From AE-B3B sp964543295 (GTDB lineage: Bacteria; Aerophobota; Aerophobia; Aerophobales; AE-B3A): DNA of 64,000 nucleotides. The position numbers and the translations under genes were made by a program. The DNA lies in the NCBI GenBank assembly GCA_964543295.1, contig CAZIXA010000006.1:1-64000 (forward strand), written 5' to 3'. Positions 49,408 through 58,478 of this stretch are shown piece after piece (position 1 is the first letter of the stretch; every line of letters begins with the position of its first letter). The notes under the pieces were generated by a model. That model worked only from the letters and a program-made list of their open reading frames with translations, was not told the DNA's origin and ran no database searches.

Positions 49408-50199
49408 TTACTCTAACTTACTCAAGACGGTCTCGGCTCCTCTTTTTCCGGAAAGAAGCATTGCTCCAAAGGTAGGACCCATTCGGGGAAGCCCATAGGT
49501 GGTAGAGACAGCCATTCCTACTACCACCAGGCCCGGATGAGCTTCACCGGTATGCTCGATTATTAAGTCCTCGGACTGTTCCACCCACATGGCTCCAGTT
49601 CCTCTTGTTTTCGCTAGACCTCTTTCTTCCAATTTTTTTACCACACAGGCATCGTGACCTGTGGCATCCACTACCATTTTACTCTCCAGAGCCACCGGAT
49701 CAACACAGCTAATCTGACGAGGTAGGGCCTGTACGGCAGTCCAGTTGACCACTACCCCAGCCACTCGATTATTCTCTCTTAGAACTACATCATCAAAAAT
49801 CGTCATATTAGCGAACTTCACCCCGGCATCACAGGCAGCAGCGATGAGCTTGGAACAGGCATAGGGTCCGTCTGCTACATATAATCCCTGGCTAACTTCC
49901 TTAAAGGGTACTCCTAGCTCCGAGAAAATCTCTTGAGCAGGCTCTCTCACCGTTGTTTTGTTCATTAAATATCCTCCAATCCAGAATCCACCTCCGAGGT
50001 AATTGTTTCTTTCCACGATAAGCACCTTTTTTCCTTCTTTGGCAACCTCGGCTCCCAGCATTAAACCACTCGGCCCACCGCCTACGATGAGACAATCACT
50101 TTCCACATATTCGTGAAACTGTTTACTAAACTCGTCCACAATAGCCCTGGTTATTTCTGTCTCTCCCACCGGGGCAAAAATCTTTTTTTTCGCTGGCAT
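49408..50199 (-). CDS. thi4: Thiazole synthase Thi4
   Basis: A 263-residue FAD/NAD-fold enzyme that makes the ADP-thiazole precursor of thiamine from NAD and glycine. VGGGPSGLM (39-47) binds the nucleotide, and GGGFWIGG, GHDACVVKKL and MGPTFGAMLLSG are family motifs. At the position of the yeast sulfur-donor cysteine, in ISCVDP, there is C165; prokaryotic sulfide-using Thi4 proteins usually have His there. So this may be a suicide-type enzyme, or use C165 with external sulfide. The neighbouring genes all handle sulfide. Confidence 0.92.
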   Translation of the reverse strand: MPAKKKIFAPVGETEITRAIVDEFSKQFHEYVESDCLIVGGGPSGLMLGAEVAKEGKKVLIVERNNYLGGGFWIGGYLMNKTTVREPAQEIFSELGVPFKEVSQGLYVADGPYACSKLIAAACDAGVKFANMTIFDDVVLRENNRVAGVVVNWTAVQALPRQISCVDPVALESKMVVDATGHDACVVKKLEERGLAKTRGTGAMWVEQSEDLIIEHTGEAHPGLVVVGMAVSTTYGLPRMGPTFGAMLLSGKRGAETVLSKLE

Positions 50200-50213
50200 A
50201 CATAGCCTCCTTT

Positions 50214-50621
50214 TTAAAATAAAATCTCCACTGCTTTATAAGGACAGGCAGGAACACATGCTCCGCAGACGATACACCTGTCTTTATCAAAAGATATCTC
50301 CATCCTTTCCCGATCGACTACGATGGCTTCGGTGGGACAAAGGGGGACACAGACAGTACAGTGGGTGCATCTATCCTCAAGCCATCTTACGTCCTTGGCT
50401 AGAGGCTGAATAGTAACTCCTATCTTTCTAAGATAGTTTAATCCTTTATCAAGAGCCTCTTTTTCACCGCTTATTTCTATTATCAGTTGGCCTTCCTCTT
50501 CCCGGCTGATTCGGGCCCTCAGGATATTTACCACCAGATCATAATCTTTTATCAATCGGTAGGTGATGGGTTCCTCAACCACGGTTTGAGGAAAGGTCAA
50601 GACTAATCTTTTCTTTAGCAT
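50214..50621 (-). CDS. NIL-domain ferredoxin
   Basis: 135 residues: an N-terminal NIL domain (about 1-75) and a 2[4Fe-4S] ferredoxin (C85, C88, C91, C95; C116, C119, C122, C126). With the DUF39 protein encoded next door it forms the pair that, in methanogens and other anaerobes, makes homocysteine from aspartate semialdehyde and sulfide. It starts 42 bases after the DUF39 gene. Confidence 0.93.
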   Translation of the reverse strand: MLKKRLVLTFPQTVVEEPITYRLIKDYDLVVNILRARISREEEGQLIIEISGEKEALDKGLNYLRKIGVTIQPLAKDVRWLEDRCTHCTVCVPLCPTEAIVVDRERMEISFDKDRCIVCGACVPACPYKAVEILF

Positions 50622-50663
50622 CTTATGACTCCTTTCTTCCCGGGAAAACTTTCTGTTTTTCGA

Positions 50664-51887
50664 TTACTTTATCGGTCTTTCCTTAAGGGGTTTAAAGATT
50701 ATACCTGATTCTACTGAGGGAAGAAGCTCAACCGGTTCAGCTAAGAGAAATTCTCCTTTTTTTATCCAATTCTTAAGTAGGCTGGCAATCTTGCGTGCCT
50801 TAGCGTAGCTGGAAAGTGAACCTGTGGGAACTTCTTTCCCCTGAACGGTGATCTTACCACTTTTAAGCTGGGCGTAGCTTACCTCACCTAAACTGCCTGG
50901 TTTTCTCTGTGGATAGGCTTCACTGTAGTCTACTATCTGGGCGAAAATCTCCTCATCTTTAACAGCCGTGTATGAAAGTATCTCCTCGTTTAAGATAGGG
51001 ATGGGAACGCCGATTCCCACGCTTAAGGTCACCCCGTATCCGGTCATACTAGTTCCCTTCAGCCACTCGGAACTCATTTGCTTCAAATCGCCCAGTACGG
51101 CCATAGTACCGGCGGAAGATTTAGGGACGCCTTTCTCTGTTCTGGGAGCAGTAGGGTTATGTTGGGTACCCTGCCAGACTACGTAACCCACTCCACCTCC
51201 CAGGAAAATTCTTGTTCCCACTCCAATAGTTTTATAATAAGGATCGTTGAGAAGGGGTGATAACTGACAGGCACTACAATAGTTGGCATTGCCCAGATTG
51301 GGTTGAAGAATACCCATATAGGTATAGATGACCTTGTGGGAAAGATTCCCCGCCACATTGTAATTTTGATAGGCATTCCGGGGATTAAAAAGAACCGCCT
51401 CATTGACATCCTTCAAGTTAATCCAGGTCTCAAGACTCTTGCGTGGATAGCAGTCCGTTCCGTGGGCGGTGGCCACGAACTTCACGTCCTTTCCAGCCAC
51501 CAGATCCTCGATAACATGCCCACCCCCATATCTGAACTCTCCGGGATGGACTCTGTTCCTCGGGTCATCATCGGGAAGGGCCGTAGCCCCGAGGTAAAAA
51601 TCGACTGCCGCAAGGCCTGTGTAAACAGGAACCTCATTGAGGTAAGCCTTGCCTCCCCCCAGCTTGATCTTGGGTTTGGAATGTCCGATATTAAGGTAGA
51701 TGCCTGATGAGCACATAGGTCCAAAGGTGGCGCTGGTTACGACATCTACCTCTTGGGCAGCTTTCTTGATTCCTTTTTCGTCCACTAGATCAATGATCTC
51801 TTCTGCGGTCACCACTACCGCCTCACCCTTCTTTATCTTCTCGTTAATTTCAGCCAGTGTCTTGGCCACTTTTTCCTCCCTATCCAC
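50664..51887 (-). CDS. Aspartate-semialdehyde sulfurtransferase (DUF39, homocysteine synthesis)
   Basis: A 407-residue DUF39 protein. The catalytic cysteine is probably C59 in FGPMCSSG; GGGKAYLNEVPVYTG and GGGVGYVVWQGTQHNP are further family motifs. It converts L-aspartate semialdehyde and sulfide to homocysteine with the NIL-ferredoxin. Its start overlaps the cysK stop by eight bases, so cysteine and homocysteine synthesis are coupled. Confidence 0.92.
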   Translation of the reverse strand: MDREEKVAKTLAEINEKIKKGEAVVVTAEEIIDLVDEKGIKKAAQEVDVVTSATFGPMCSSGIYLNIGHSKPKIKLGGGKAYLNEVPVYTGLAAVDFYLGATALPDDDPRNRVHPGEFRYGGGHVIEDLVAGKDVKFVATAHGTDCYPRKSLETWINLKDVNEAVLFNPRNAYQNYNVAGNLSHKVIYTYMGILQPNLGNANYCSACQLSPLLNDPYYKTIGVGTRIFLGGGVGYVVWQGTQHNPTAPRTEKGVPKSSAGTMAVLGDLKQMSSEWLKGTSMTGYGVTLSVGIGVPIPILNEEILSYTAVKDEEIFAQIVDYSEAYPQRKPGSLGEVSYAQLKSGKITVQGKEVPTGSLSSYAKARKIASLLKNWIKKGEFLLAEPVELLPSVESGIIFKPLKERPIK

Positions 51888-52806
51888 TAAATAATTCCGT
51901 ACTTAAGTATCTTTCCCCGGTATCAGGTAATATGACCACAATCAGTTTTCCTCTCGATTCAGCTCTTTTGGCCACCTTTAATGCGGCAAAGACTGCCGCT
52001 CCTGAGGAGACCCCGGCTAAGATACCCTCTTCCTTAATTAATCTGCGGGCGGTAATAATCGCCTCCTCGCTTTTCACCTTGATAACCTCGTCGACTAATC
52101 CTACCTCTAATACCTCGGAGATAAAGCCAGCCCCGATTCCTTGAATCTTGTGGGATCCTGGTGATTCTCCGGAAAGAACGGCTGATTCAGCCGGCTCTAC
52201 CGCGATTGCCTTAAAATCAGGCTTCTTTTTCTTTATCACCTGGGCCACGCCGGTAAGGGTTCCCCCTGTGCCTACACCACTTACCAGTATGTCTATTCTG
52301 CCATCGGTGTCCTCCCAGATCTCTTTAGCCGTGGTTTGGCGGTGTATGGCGGGATTAGCTGGATTCTTGAACTGTTGGGGGATGAAGACCCTGGGGTTGT
52401 GGCTGGCTAGCTCTTCCGCCTTTTTCACCGCTCCCCTCATTCCTTCTGAACCAGGGGTTAAGATGAGTTCTGCTCCAAAAGCCCTGAGCAAACTCCTTCT
52501 CTCAATACTCATAGTGTCGGGCATAGTGAGGATTAGTTTATAGCCTTTTACAGCCGCCACAAAGGCTAAAGCAATGCCAGTGTTGCCACTGGTTGGTTCA
52601 ACAATGATGGTATCCTCATTGATCAGACCTTTCTTCTCCGCTGCTTCAATCATGGAAAGGCCTATTCGGTCCTTCACCGACCCGCAGGGGTTAAAAGATT
52701 CAAGCTTTCCTACTACTTCTGCTCCCAGGTCCTTGGCAATCCTGGTTAATCTAACCAGAGGAGTTCTTCCTATCAGGCCGGTAATATCCTCAGCTATCTT
52801 TGCCAC
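51880..52806 (-). CDS. cysK: Cysteine synthase
   Basis: A 308-residue PLP enzyme that makes cysteine from O-acetylserine and sulfide. PLP lysine K45 in NPCGSVKDR, the substrate loop PTSGNTGIALA and the phosphate loop GVGTGGTLTG are intact. The start is GTG. It heads, after a small zinc-ribbon gene, an operon of sulfide-using enzymes. Confidence 0.96.
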   Translation of the reverse strand: MAKIAEDITGLIGRTPLVRLTRIAKDLGAEVVGKLESFNPCGSVKDRIGLSMIEAAEKKGLINEDTIIVEPTSGNTGIALAFVAAVKGYKLILTMPDTMSIERRSLLRAFGAELILTPGSEGMRGAVKKAEELASHNPRVFIPQQFKNPANPAIHRQTTAKEIWEDTDGRIDILVSGVGTGGTLTGVAQVIKKKKPDFKAIAVEPAESAVLSGESPGSHKIQGIGAGFISEVLEVGLVDEVIKVKSEEAIITARRLIKEEGILAGVSSGAAVFAALKVAKRAESRGKLIVVILPDTGERYLSTELFSG

Positions 52807-52820
52807 TTACCTCACCTTCT

Positions 52821-52952
52821 CTAATCCTCCCCCTGATGGTAGCTAACAACATCTGTGCACCTGGGGCAGATTTGGAAGCTATCTTCATCAAATATATAGA
52901 TACACTCTCCACATTTTGAGCACACTTTAATCTCGCCATCCCCATCTTTCAT
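52821..52952 (-). CDS. 43-residue zinc-ribbon protein
   Basis: ATG at 52952 with AAGGAGGC before it, TAG at 52821. It encodes two knuckles, C11-S-K-C14 and C30-P-R-C33 (plus C17), joined by a short acidic loop: a rubredoxin-like or zinc-ribbon domain. It lies 14 bases before cysK and could carry metal or sulfur for the operon. Too short for ordinary gene finders, but codon use and spacing look genuine. Confidence 0.75.
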   Translation of the reverse strand: MKDGDGEIKVCSKCGECIYIFDEDSFQICPRCTDVVSYHQGED

Positions 52953-52970
52953 CGCCTCCTTAACCGCTTT

Positions 52971-53906
52971 TCATCTTAATTCCAGCATTCTATCAACAGC
53001 CTTCCTTGCCCTCTTAGCTATCCTGGCGGGAACCCTAATTTGATATTGCATCTCTTTTAATGACCAGACAACCTTCTCCAGAGTGATGAGCTTCATATTT
53101 GGACAAATAGCCTGTTCAGAGACAGAGAAAATTTTTTTTTCGGGGTTTTCCTTACGTAGCCGGTGGATAATTCCCAACTCTGTTCCCACGATGATCTCAC
53201 TATTTTCGGTGGTTTTAGCATACCGGCACATTCCCCCCGTACTTTGAACTTCATCAGCCAGAGAAATTACCTCTGATCTACACTCTGGATGGACTATTAC
53301 CTTGGCCTGAGGATGCTCTTTTCGCAGCCTCGTAATATCCTGAGGAAGAATTCTAAGGTGAGTGGGACAATAACCAGGCCAGAGAATTATCTCCTTTCCC
53401 ACTTTAGTAGAGACATAATGGCCCAGGTATTGATCGGGGATGAATAAGACTTTCCTCGTTTGATCAAGTCCCCTAACAATCTTTACCGCATTGGCTGAGG
53501 TACAGCAAATATCGGATTCTGCCTTGACTTCAGCGCTAGAGTTAACGTAACATACCACATAGGGATGGCCATATTTTTGTTTTTTCTCTTTTAACTTTTC
53601 CACCGTTACCATATTTGCCATAGGGCATCCAGCATTTATCTCCGGTAACAAAACGATCTTATCCGGACTGAGAATAGAGGCGGTCTCCGCCATAAATTGG
53701 ACTCCGCAGAAGACAATCACCTCCTCCTCGGTTTTGGCTGCTTTTTGACTTAAATCTAAAGAATCACCCACAAAATCTGCCATGTCCTGCACCTCACCTA
53801 ACTGATAGTTATGAGCAAGGATAACGGCATTTCTCTTTTTCTTTAACTGAATGAGCTTATCCACTAACGCTTGATTTCTATTATTTTCCATAAGCATTTT
53901 TCTCAT
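52971..53906 (-). CDS. nadA: Quinolinate synthase NadA
   Basis: A 311-residue [4Fe-4S] enzyme that condenses iminoaspartate with dihydroxyacetone phosphate in NAD synthesis. AHNYQ, the three cluster cysteines (AGCPMA, HPECRSE, QAICPN) and the C-terminal helix are present. nadB and nadC are not in the window. It follows the bacillithiol deacetylase by eight bases. Confidence 0.95.
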   Translation of the reverse strand: MRKMLMENNRNQALVDKLIQLKKKRNAVILAHNYQLGEVQDMADFVGDSLDLSQKAAKTEEEVIVFCGVQFMAETASILSPDKIVLLPEINAGCPMANMVTVEKLKEKKQKYGHPYVVCYVNSSAEVKAESDICCTSANAVKIVRGLDQTRKVLFIPDQYLGHYVSTKVGKEIILWPGYCPTHLRILPQDITRLRKEHPQAKVIVHPECRSEVISLADEVQSTGGMCRYAKTTENSEIIVGTELGIIHRLRKENPEKKIFSVSEQAICPNMKLITLEKVVWSLKEMQYQIRVPARIAKRARKAVDRMLELR

Positions 53907-53914
53907 TTTTGTTC

Positions 53915-54643
53915 TTATCTAGTTTTGGGAGATTGAACATGAAATAGATCTGAAAGAACCTCGGCATTTAGGGGACCTTCCACCAGGAAAGCCTCGGCAT
54001 ACTTTACATTAATTAAGGAACCATAGAATTGATTTCGCGCTTCTATGTGAAAAAAGTAGTCCCTTGCTCCGATAGGTCGAACCTCCATTTTAGCTGCTTT
54101 CTGTCCAAACTGAGAACAATATGCTTCAATAGCCTCCATTTTCTTAGAGTAATATGGAGTAATATCGATGACTATAGTGGGAGAAGAATAATCGTGCAAT
54201 AAGTAAAAGAGGAAAAGTTGGGGATCATGAGGAGGAAAGGAGATATTGAGTTTTTCCAGGCGACAGTAAAGATTTGAATTTCTCACCAACCATCCTGCCA
54301 TGCGGTGATCACTGTGTCGATCCTCCCAGTAGGGAGCAAGGACAAAATTTGGTTGAAGTTCTCGGATTATTCTGGAAATTGTAACTCTGTTCTCATGGGT
54401 GTCCTCAATTCTAGCATCTCCCAGGTCCAGAGTTCTCCTCAGATCGGCTCCTAAAATCTTAGCTGCTTTCGATGCCTCTTCAGCAATAATTTCAGGAGTT
54501 GCCTTAGAATTCATCTCTCCTCGGGTAAGGTCTATTATCCCTGTTGTCCACCCTAGCTCCTTCATCTTTAAGAGAAAACCACCACAGGCTAGTTCTACAT
54601 CATCACAGTGTGCCCCAAAGGCTAAGATATCTATTTTCTTCAT
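53915..54643 (-). CDS. bshB: PIG-L/LmbE-family deacetylase, BshB type
   Basis: About 242 residues. The zinc motif AHCDDVEL, the HSDH pair and the long DxDxRGE-like LTRGEMNSKATPE segment match BshB1, which removes acetate from GlcNAc-malate in bacillithiol synthesis. I chose the ATG at 54643 (MKKIDILAFGAH); the frame opens earlier at 54700. bshA lies directly upstream and bshC beyond it. Confidence 0.9.
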   Translation of the reverse strand: MKKIDILAFGAHCDDVELACGGFLLKMKELGWTTGIIDLTRGEMNSKATPEIIAEEASKAAKILGADLRRTLDLGDARIEDTHENRVTISRIIRELQPNFVLAPYWEDRHSDHRMAGWLVRNSNLYCRLEKLNISFPPHDPQLFLFYLLHDYSSPTIVIDITPYYSKKMEAIEAYCSQFGQKAAKMEVRPIGARDYFFHIEARNQFYGSLINVKYAEAFLVEGPLNAEVLSDLFHVQSPKTR

Positions 54644-54723
54644 ACGAGCCTTGAATGCCTCCTGTTTAAATAAGAAATTTTTTTCCCGTTTTTTAAGCAC
54701 CGCAGGTGAAGAATTCCCATGCT

Positions 54724-55812
54724 TTAAGAGACCAAGGTCCTTTGATATAGTGAAACGTATCGGGGAACGACCTTCTCGGTGGCAAATTTTTCCAAAACTC
54801 TCATCCTTGCCTCTCTTCCCATTTTTTCTGCTAAACCGTTATTAGTTAGAATTTTCAGACAGTATTCTGCCATGGTGTCTAAATCTCCTACCTTGGCTAA
54901 ATACCCATCCTTTCCATGGCGGATTACCTCTGGCAGTCCTCCTACTCTGGTGGCAACCACAGGAACCTCTGAGCTCATAGCCTCCAGGGCAGCAAGGCCA
55001 AAGCTTTCCTGCTGTGATGGGAGTAAGAAAAGATTAGATTTCCCCAAAATTCTGGAGACGTCACCTACGTTACCCCGAAAGCAGACTTTCTCCTCCAGCC
55101 CCAGTTTTTTCACCAGTCTTTGAGCTGGATGCTTGGCTGGTCCCTCTCCAACTAGATAAAGCCGACAATCTCTTTCTTTGACTATCATATCAAAGATCTG
55201 AACAACATCTGCTACTCTTTTGAGGGGTCTGAAGTTGGAAATGTGACAGATTATCTTCTCTTTACCCCTGCCTATTCTTTTGTACTTCTCCGGGTTTACA
55301 AAGTTAGGTATAACCGTGATGGGTCTGGTAATGCTAAATTTTTCCAGAGTTTCTTTTTTCAAAAACTCAGAAACAGCGATTAAACTGTCGGAGTTTTCCA
55401 TGCTAAACTCGACAATCGACTTATACGAGGGATTTAGCCCGAGCAGGTATACGTCTGTCCCATGGAGCGTGGTGACAATTTTTACTTTACCATGAAGAGC
55501 TTTCTTGGCAAGATAGGCAGAAGTAGCATGGGGAATTGCGTAATGAACATGAATTATATCCAGGCGATAATGCTCCATGACATCGATTATTTTTGAGGCT
55601 AAGGCTAGAGTGTAAGGACTATACTCAAACAGGGGATAAGGGGGAATATCAACTCTATGACATAGTATTCTGTGATTGTCTGTCTGTAATCGAGCCGGGC
55701 AAGCGTAGCAGATAAAATGGACCTCATGCTCCTTGGCCAGGCTAAGTCCGAGCTCAGAAGCAAGAACCCCACTTCCTCCAAAAGTTGGGTAGCAAACTAT
55801 TCCGATCTTCAT
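54724..55812 (-). CDS. bshA: N-acetylglucosaminyl-malate synthase BshA
   Basis: A GT4 glycosyltransferase of about 362 residues that joins UDP-GlcNAc to L-malate, the first step to bacillithiol. CYPTFGGSGVLASELG at the start is diagnostic for BshA; the C-terminal half has LPSQQESFGLAALEAM. The ATG at 55812 follows AGAGGAA. Flanked by bshC upstream and bshB downstream. Confidence 0.93.
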   Translation of the reverse strand: MKIGIVCYPTFGGSGVLASELGLSLAKEHEVHFICYACPARLQTDNHRILCHRVDIPPYPLFEYSPYTLALASKIIDVMEHYRLDIIHVHYAIPHATSAYLAKKALHGKVKIVTTLHGTDVYLLGLNPSYKSIVEFSMENSDSLIAVSEFLKKETLEKFSITRPITVIPNFVNPEKYKRIGRGKEKIICHISNFRPLKRVADVVQIFDMIVKERDCRLYLVGEGPAKHPAQRLVKKLGLEEKVCFRGNVGDVSRILGKSNLFLLPSQQESFGLAALEAMSSEVPVVATRVGGLPEVIRHGKDGYLAKVGDLDTMAEYCLKILTNNGLAEKMGREARMRVLEKFATEKVVPRYVSLYQRTLVS

Positions 55813-55899
55813 TTCCTCTTTCGCTTTTGCAAAATCATTAATCTGGCAATAACACAACTAAACAAGATATGCCTCAAGATCATATAGCCGGACTTTCCT

Positions 55900-57459
55900 T
55901 TAAGACTGGAAACTTATTACTTTATGTTCGCCATAATCTGCCTTTGAAAATTCACCATAGACAACTCTTAAGAAATCTTGGCCGAACTTTATAAGGTATT
56001 CCAGTACATTGAGTTTTCTTTCCTGCAAGTCCTTGAGAGGAAAAATATTGTGAGCGGCTTTGTATATTTGATTTTCCAGAACAATGTTTTGTCTTTTCTG
56101 ATTCCTGACAACTTTATCCTCTAGAAGACTCATTTCCCTTAACACCCTCCTCAGTGATGCCTGAAAGGTATCCTTTAGAGTGGCATCGATTTCAGTAGCG
56201 ACCTTTTCAATTCCAGAAAAGATTTCTGAGATCTCCCTTCTTCCAGAGTTGAACAAAGAGGCCGTTTCTATTTTTGCCAGTCTTTTGGTTAAAGACTGAG
56301 GAGACCTCAGATCCAGAATTTCTAAATTATATTTCTTCAGAACACTCAGAACCTTATTTTCAACAATAGTAGCTCCAAACCGGGGATAAATGAGCGGCAT
56401 TTCTATCATGAATTCCTCATATGTTTCCTTTAATTGGGAAAAATACGCTATTTCAGAGGGTCCGGCAACATAAGCATAGGTTGGAAAGAGGTAATCCTGA
56501 GTGATAGGTCTTGTTACAACATTAGCACTAAAACTAAGGGGATTTTTCTCTAAGAGGTCGAGTAGTTCATTAGAAGAATGGGTGTTGTTGGCCACATGGA
56601 AGTCTTTATCATAAGTTACATTTTTTCTCTCCAGAAAGAAATTACACAAGTTTGAGTTCTTGTAGATGGGAGGATGGTATCCTGACTTTTTGAGTCTGTC
56701 TCCCGCCTTATTAAGAATTTCGCTGCACCTAGTGGGGTTCTCTATCATTTTCTTAAACAAGGGGATCATCATCTTTCTAAAATATTTAGGTTCCATGAGA
56801 ATTAAGCCATATTCTCCCAGCAAAAATATCATTATTCGGGAAAAGATTTCTCCCAAACTCCCCGACCTTTCAGCAAGATTTTGCAGGTTTTTTAAAAGGG
56901 AATTTTTAAATTCAGTATCCGGAGTAACCTCGTTTATCCTGGATATCATTCTCCCTATCTTTTGGGTATCTAATTCGACCTCAGAGGCACTTCTGCGGGT
57001 AGATACGGGATAGTCAATTCTCAAAGGCTTGTTCTCTTTCATCAAGTAAATATGGTCAATTTCTGAAAGATCATGGTCTTCAGAAGCATTCCAGAAGATG
57101 GGCACCAGTGGATGTTTCCTGTTCGAGTGATTGTTAGCTACTATAATAGCGGAAAGAGCCTTATAAATGGTGTAAAGGGGACCGGTAAAGATTCCCGGCT
57201 GTTGCCCGGTAACTACAGTATAAGTGTTCTCGTCAAGCAGCATCTCAATGTTCTCCATAACCTTCTGAGGGGCCTCGATTCTGCGGTTGTATTCCCTCAG
57301 GATTTTCACAACCCCTTCTCTATCTATTTCAACCTTTCTAAATTTTCTTTCTCTGAAGTGATGAGGATAAAAATGGGAGACTCTTTCATACCTCTCAAGA
57401 TAGTCTAAGGTTATACGGCTAGGGGTAATCTCAGCCGCGGGTAAACTTTCAATAGTCAT
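55900..57459 (-). CDS. bshC: Cysteine ligase BshC
   Basis: About 519 residues. VVTGQQPGIFTGPLYTIYK, PIFWNASEDHDLSEID and AGPSEIAYFSQL are the BshC signatures; a long coiled coil follows at the C-terminal end. It adds cysteine to GlcN-malate to finish bacillithiol. I prefer the ATG at 57459 to a TTG at 57483. With bshA and bshB adjacent, the pathway is complete here. Confidence 0.93.
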   Translation of the reverse strand: MTIESLPAAEITPSRITLDYLERYERVSHFYPHHFRERKFRKVEIDREGVVKILREYNRRIEAPQKVMENIEMLLDENTYTVVTGQQPGIFTGPLYTIYKALSAIIVANNHSNRKHPLVPIFWNASEDHDLSEIDHIYLMKENKPLRIDYPVSTRRSASEVELDTQKIGRMISRINEVTPDTEFKNSLLKNLQNLAERSGSLGEIFSRIMIFLLGEYGLILMEPKYFRKMMIPLFKKMIENPTRCSEILNKAGDRLKKSGYHPPIYKNSNLCNFFLERKNVTYDKDFHVANNTHSSNELLDLLEKNPLSFSANVVTRPITQDYLFPTYAYVAGPSEIAYFSQLKETYEEFMIEMPLIYPRFGATIVENKVLSVLKKYNLEILDLRSPQSLTKRLAKIETASLFNSGRREISEIFSGIEKVATEIDATLKDTFQASLRRVLREMSLLEDKVVRNQKRQNIVLENQIYKAAHNIFPLKDLQERKLNVLEYLIKFGQDFLRVVYGEFSKADYGEHKVISFQS

Positions 57460-57596
57460 GCTATCTTCTCTATTCTGGTGCAATTATTCTTAGGTTGAAT
57501 TTGAAAAAAATTCCTTCATACTAATCACACATCTTGAGTTTTAAGAGACCCTAGGTGAATTGAATTAAAAATGGTTCTTTTGTTACCCTCTCCGTT

Positions 57597-58397
57597 TCAT
57601 TTAATTCTAAAATTATGGGTATAAATATTCATCCGTTTACCTCTGGCAAAACCGATTATTGATAATTTCGTCTTTTCAGCCAACCTTACCGCTAAATCTG
57701 TAGGTGCAGCGCGGGAGGCAATAATAGGTATTTTTCGTTTTGCTACCTTGATTACTATTTCTGAGGATATCCTCCCGCTGGTCAAGATGATCTTATTTCT
57801 GGTTGATATATTCTTTAAGAAACATTCACCGAAAATTTTATCAATGGCGTTGTGGCGACCTATGTCTTCCGCAAACATTTCTATTTCATGGGGACTGCTG
57901 AGAGCAGCCGAATGGACGCCACCGGTTTTTTTGAAAAGAGAAGATTTTGCCTGGAACGCTTTCATCAAATTAATAATTTGCCCATAATTGATTTGAACAT
58001 CTGAATTTACTGGTTTACAATCTACAATATCTTGAGAATCGTAAAAAGAAGAGCCTCTTCCGCAGCCCGAACTGATCAATCTTTTTCGAAAGAGGTCTTG
58101 AGGAATTTTAAGATCTCCATCTACCTTCACGTTAGCATAAGACCCATCTTTACCAAGACTTACACCTTTTATGAGGCTATTATTTTTGACCAGGCCCTCT
58201 GATAAAAGAAAGCCTACCGCCAAGTATTCTAATTTATCAGGACTACACAGAAGAGTTACTATTTCCTGGCCATTAACCAAAATTGTAAAGGGAATTTCTT
58301 TTATGATCCAATCTTTCTCCACATACATCTTGCCAGAACTGAGACGAGTTATCTTCAGAGGTTGGGTTTGTGAAATCTTCTCAATTTTTTCTTGCAT
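57597..58397 (-). CDS. fdhD: Formate dehydrogenase accessory sulfurtransferase FdhD
   Basis: 266 residues. FdhD passes sulfur from a cysteine desulfurase to the molybdenum/tungsten cofactor of formate dehydrogenase. RLISSGCGRGSSF carries the key cysteine (one Cys here; E. coli has CxxC), and TGGVHSAAL, EDIGRHNAIDK, TSGRISSEI and SRAAPTDLAV are conserved. No formate dehydrogenase is in the window. Cysteine desulfurase (nifS), moaD and moeB lie upstream on the same strand. Confidence 0.94.
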   Translation of the reverse strand: MQEKIEKISQTQPLKITRLSSGKMYVEKDWIIKEIPFTILVNGQEIVTLLCSPDKLEYLAVGFLLSEGLVKNNSLIKGVSLGKDGSYANVKVDGDLKIPQDLFRKRLISSGCGRGSSFYDSQDIVDCKPVNSDVQINYGQIINLMKAFQAKSSLFKKTGGVHSAALSSPHEIEMFAEDIGRHNAIDKIFGECFLKNISTRNKIILTSGRISSEIVIKVAKRKIPIIASRAAPTDLAVRLAEKTKLSIIGFARGKRMNIYTHNFRIK

Positions 58398-58478
58398 TTT
58401 TTCAATGCTTTCCCTATTTCTATCTTATCAGCAATTCCAACCATTCACCGTGTATCACTCGAGCAAATGTGCTTCTTT

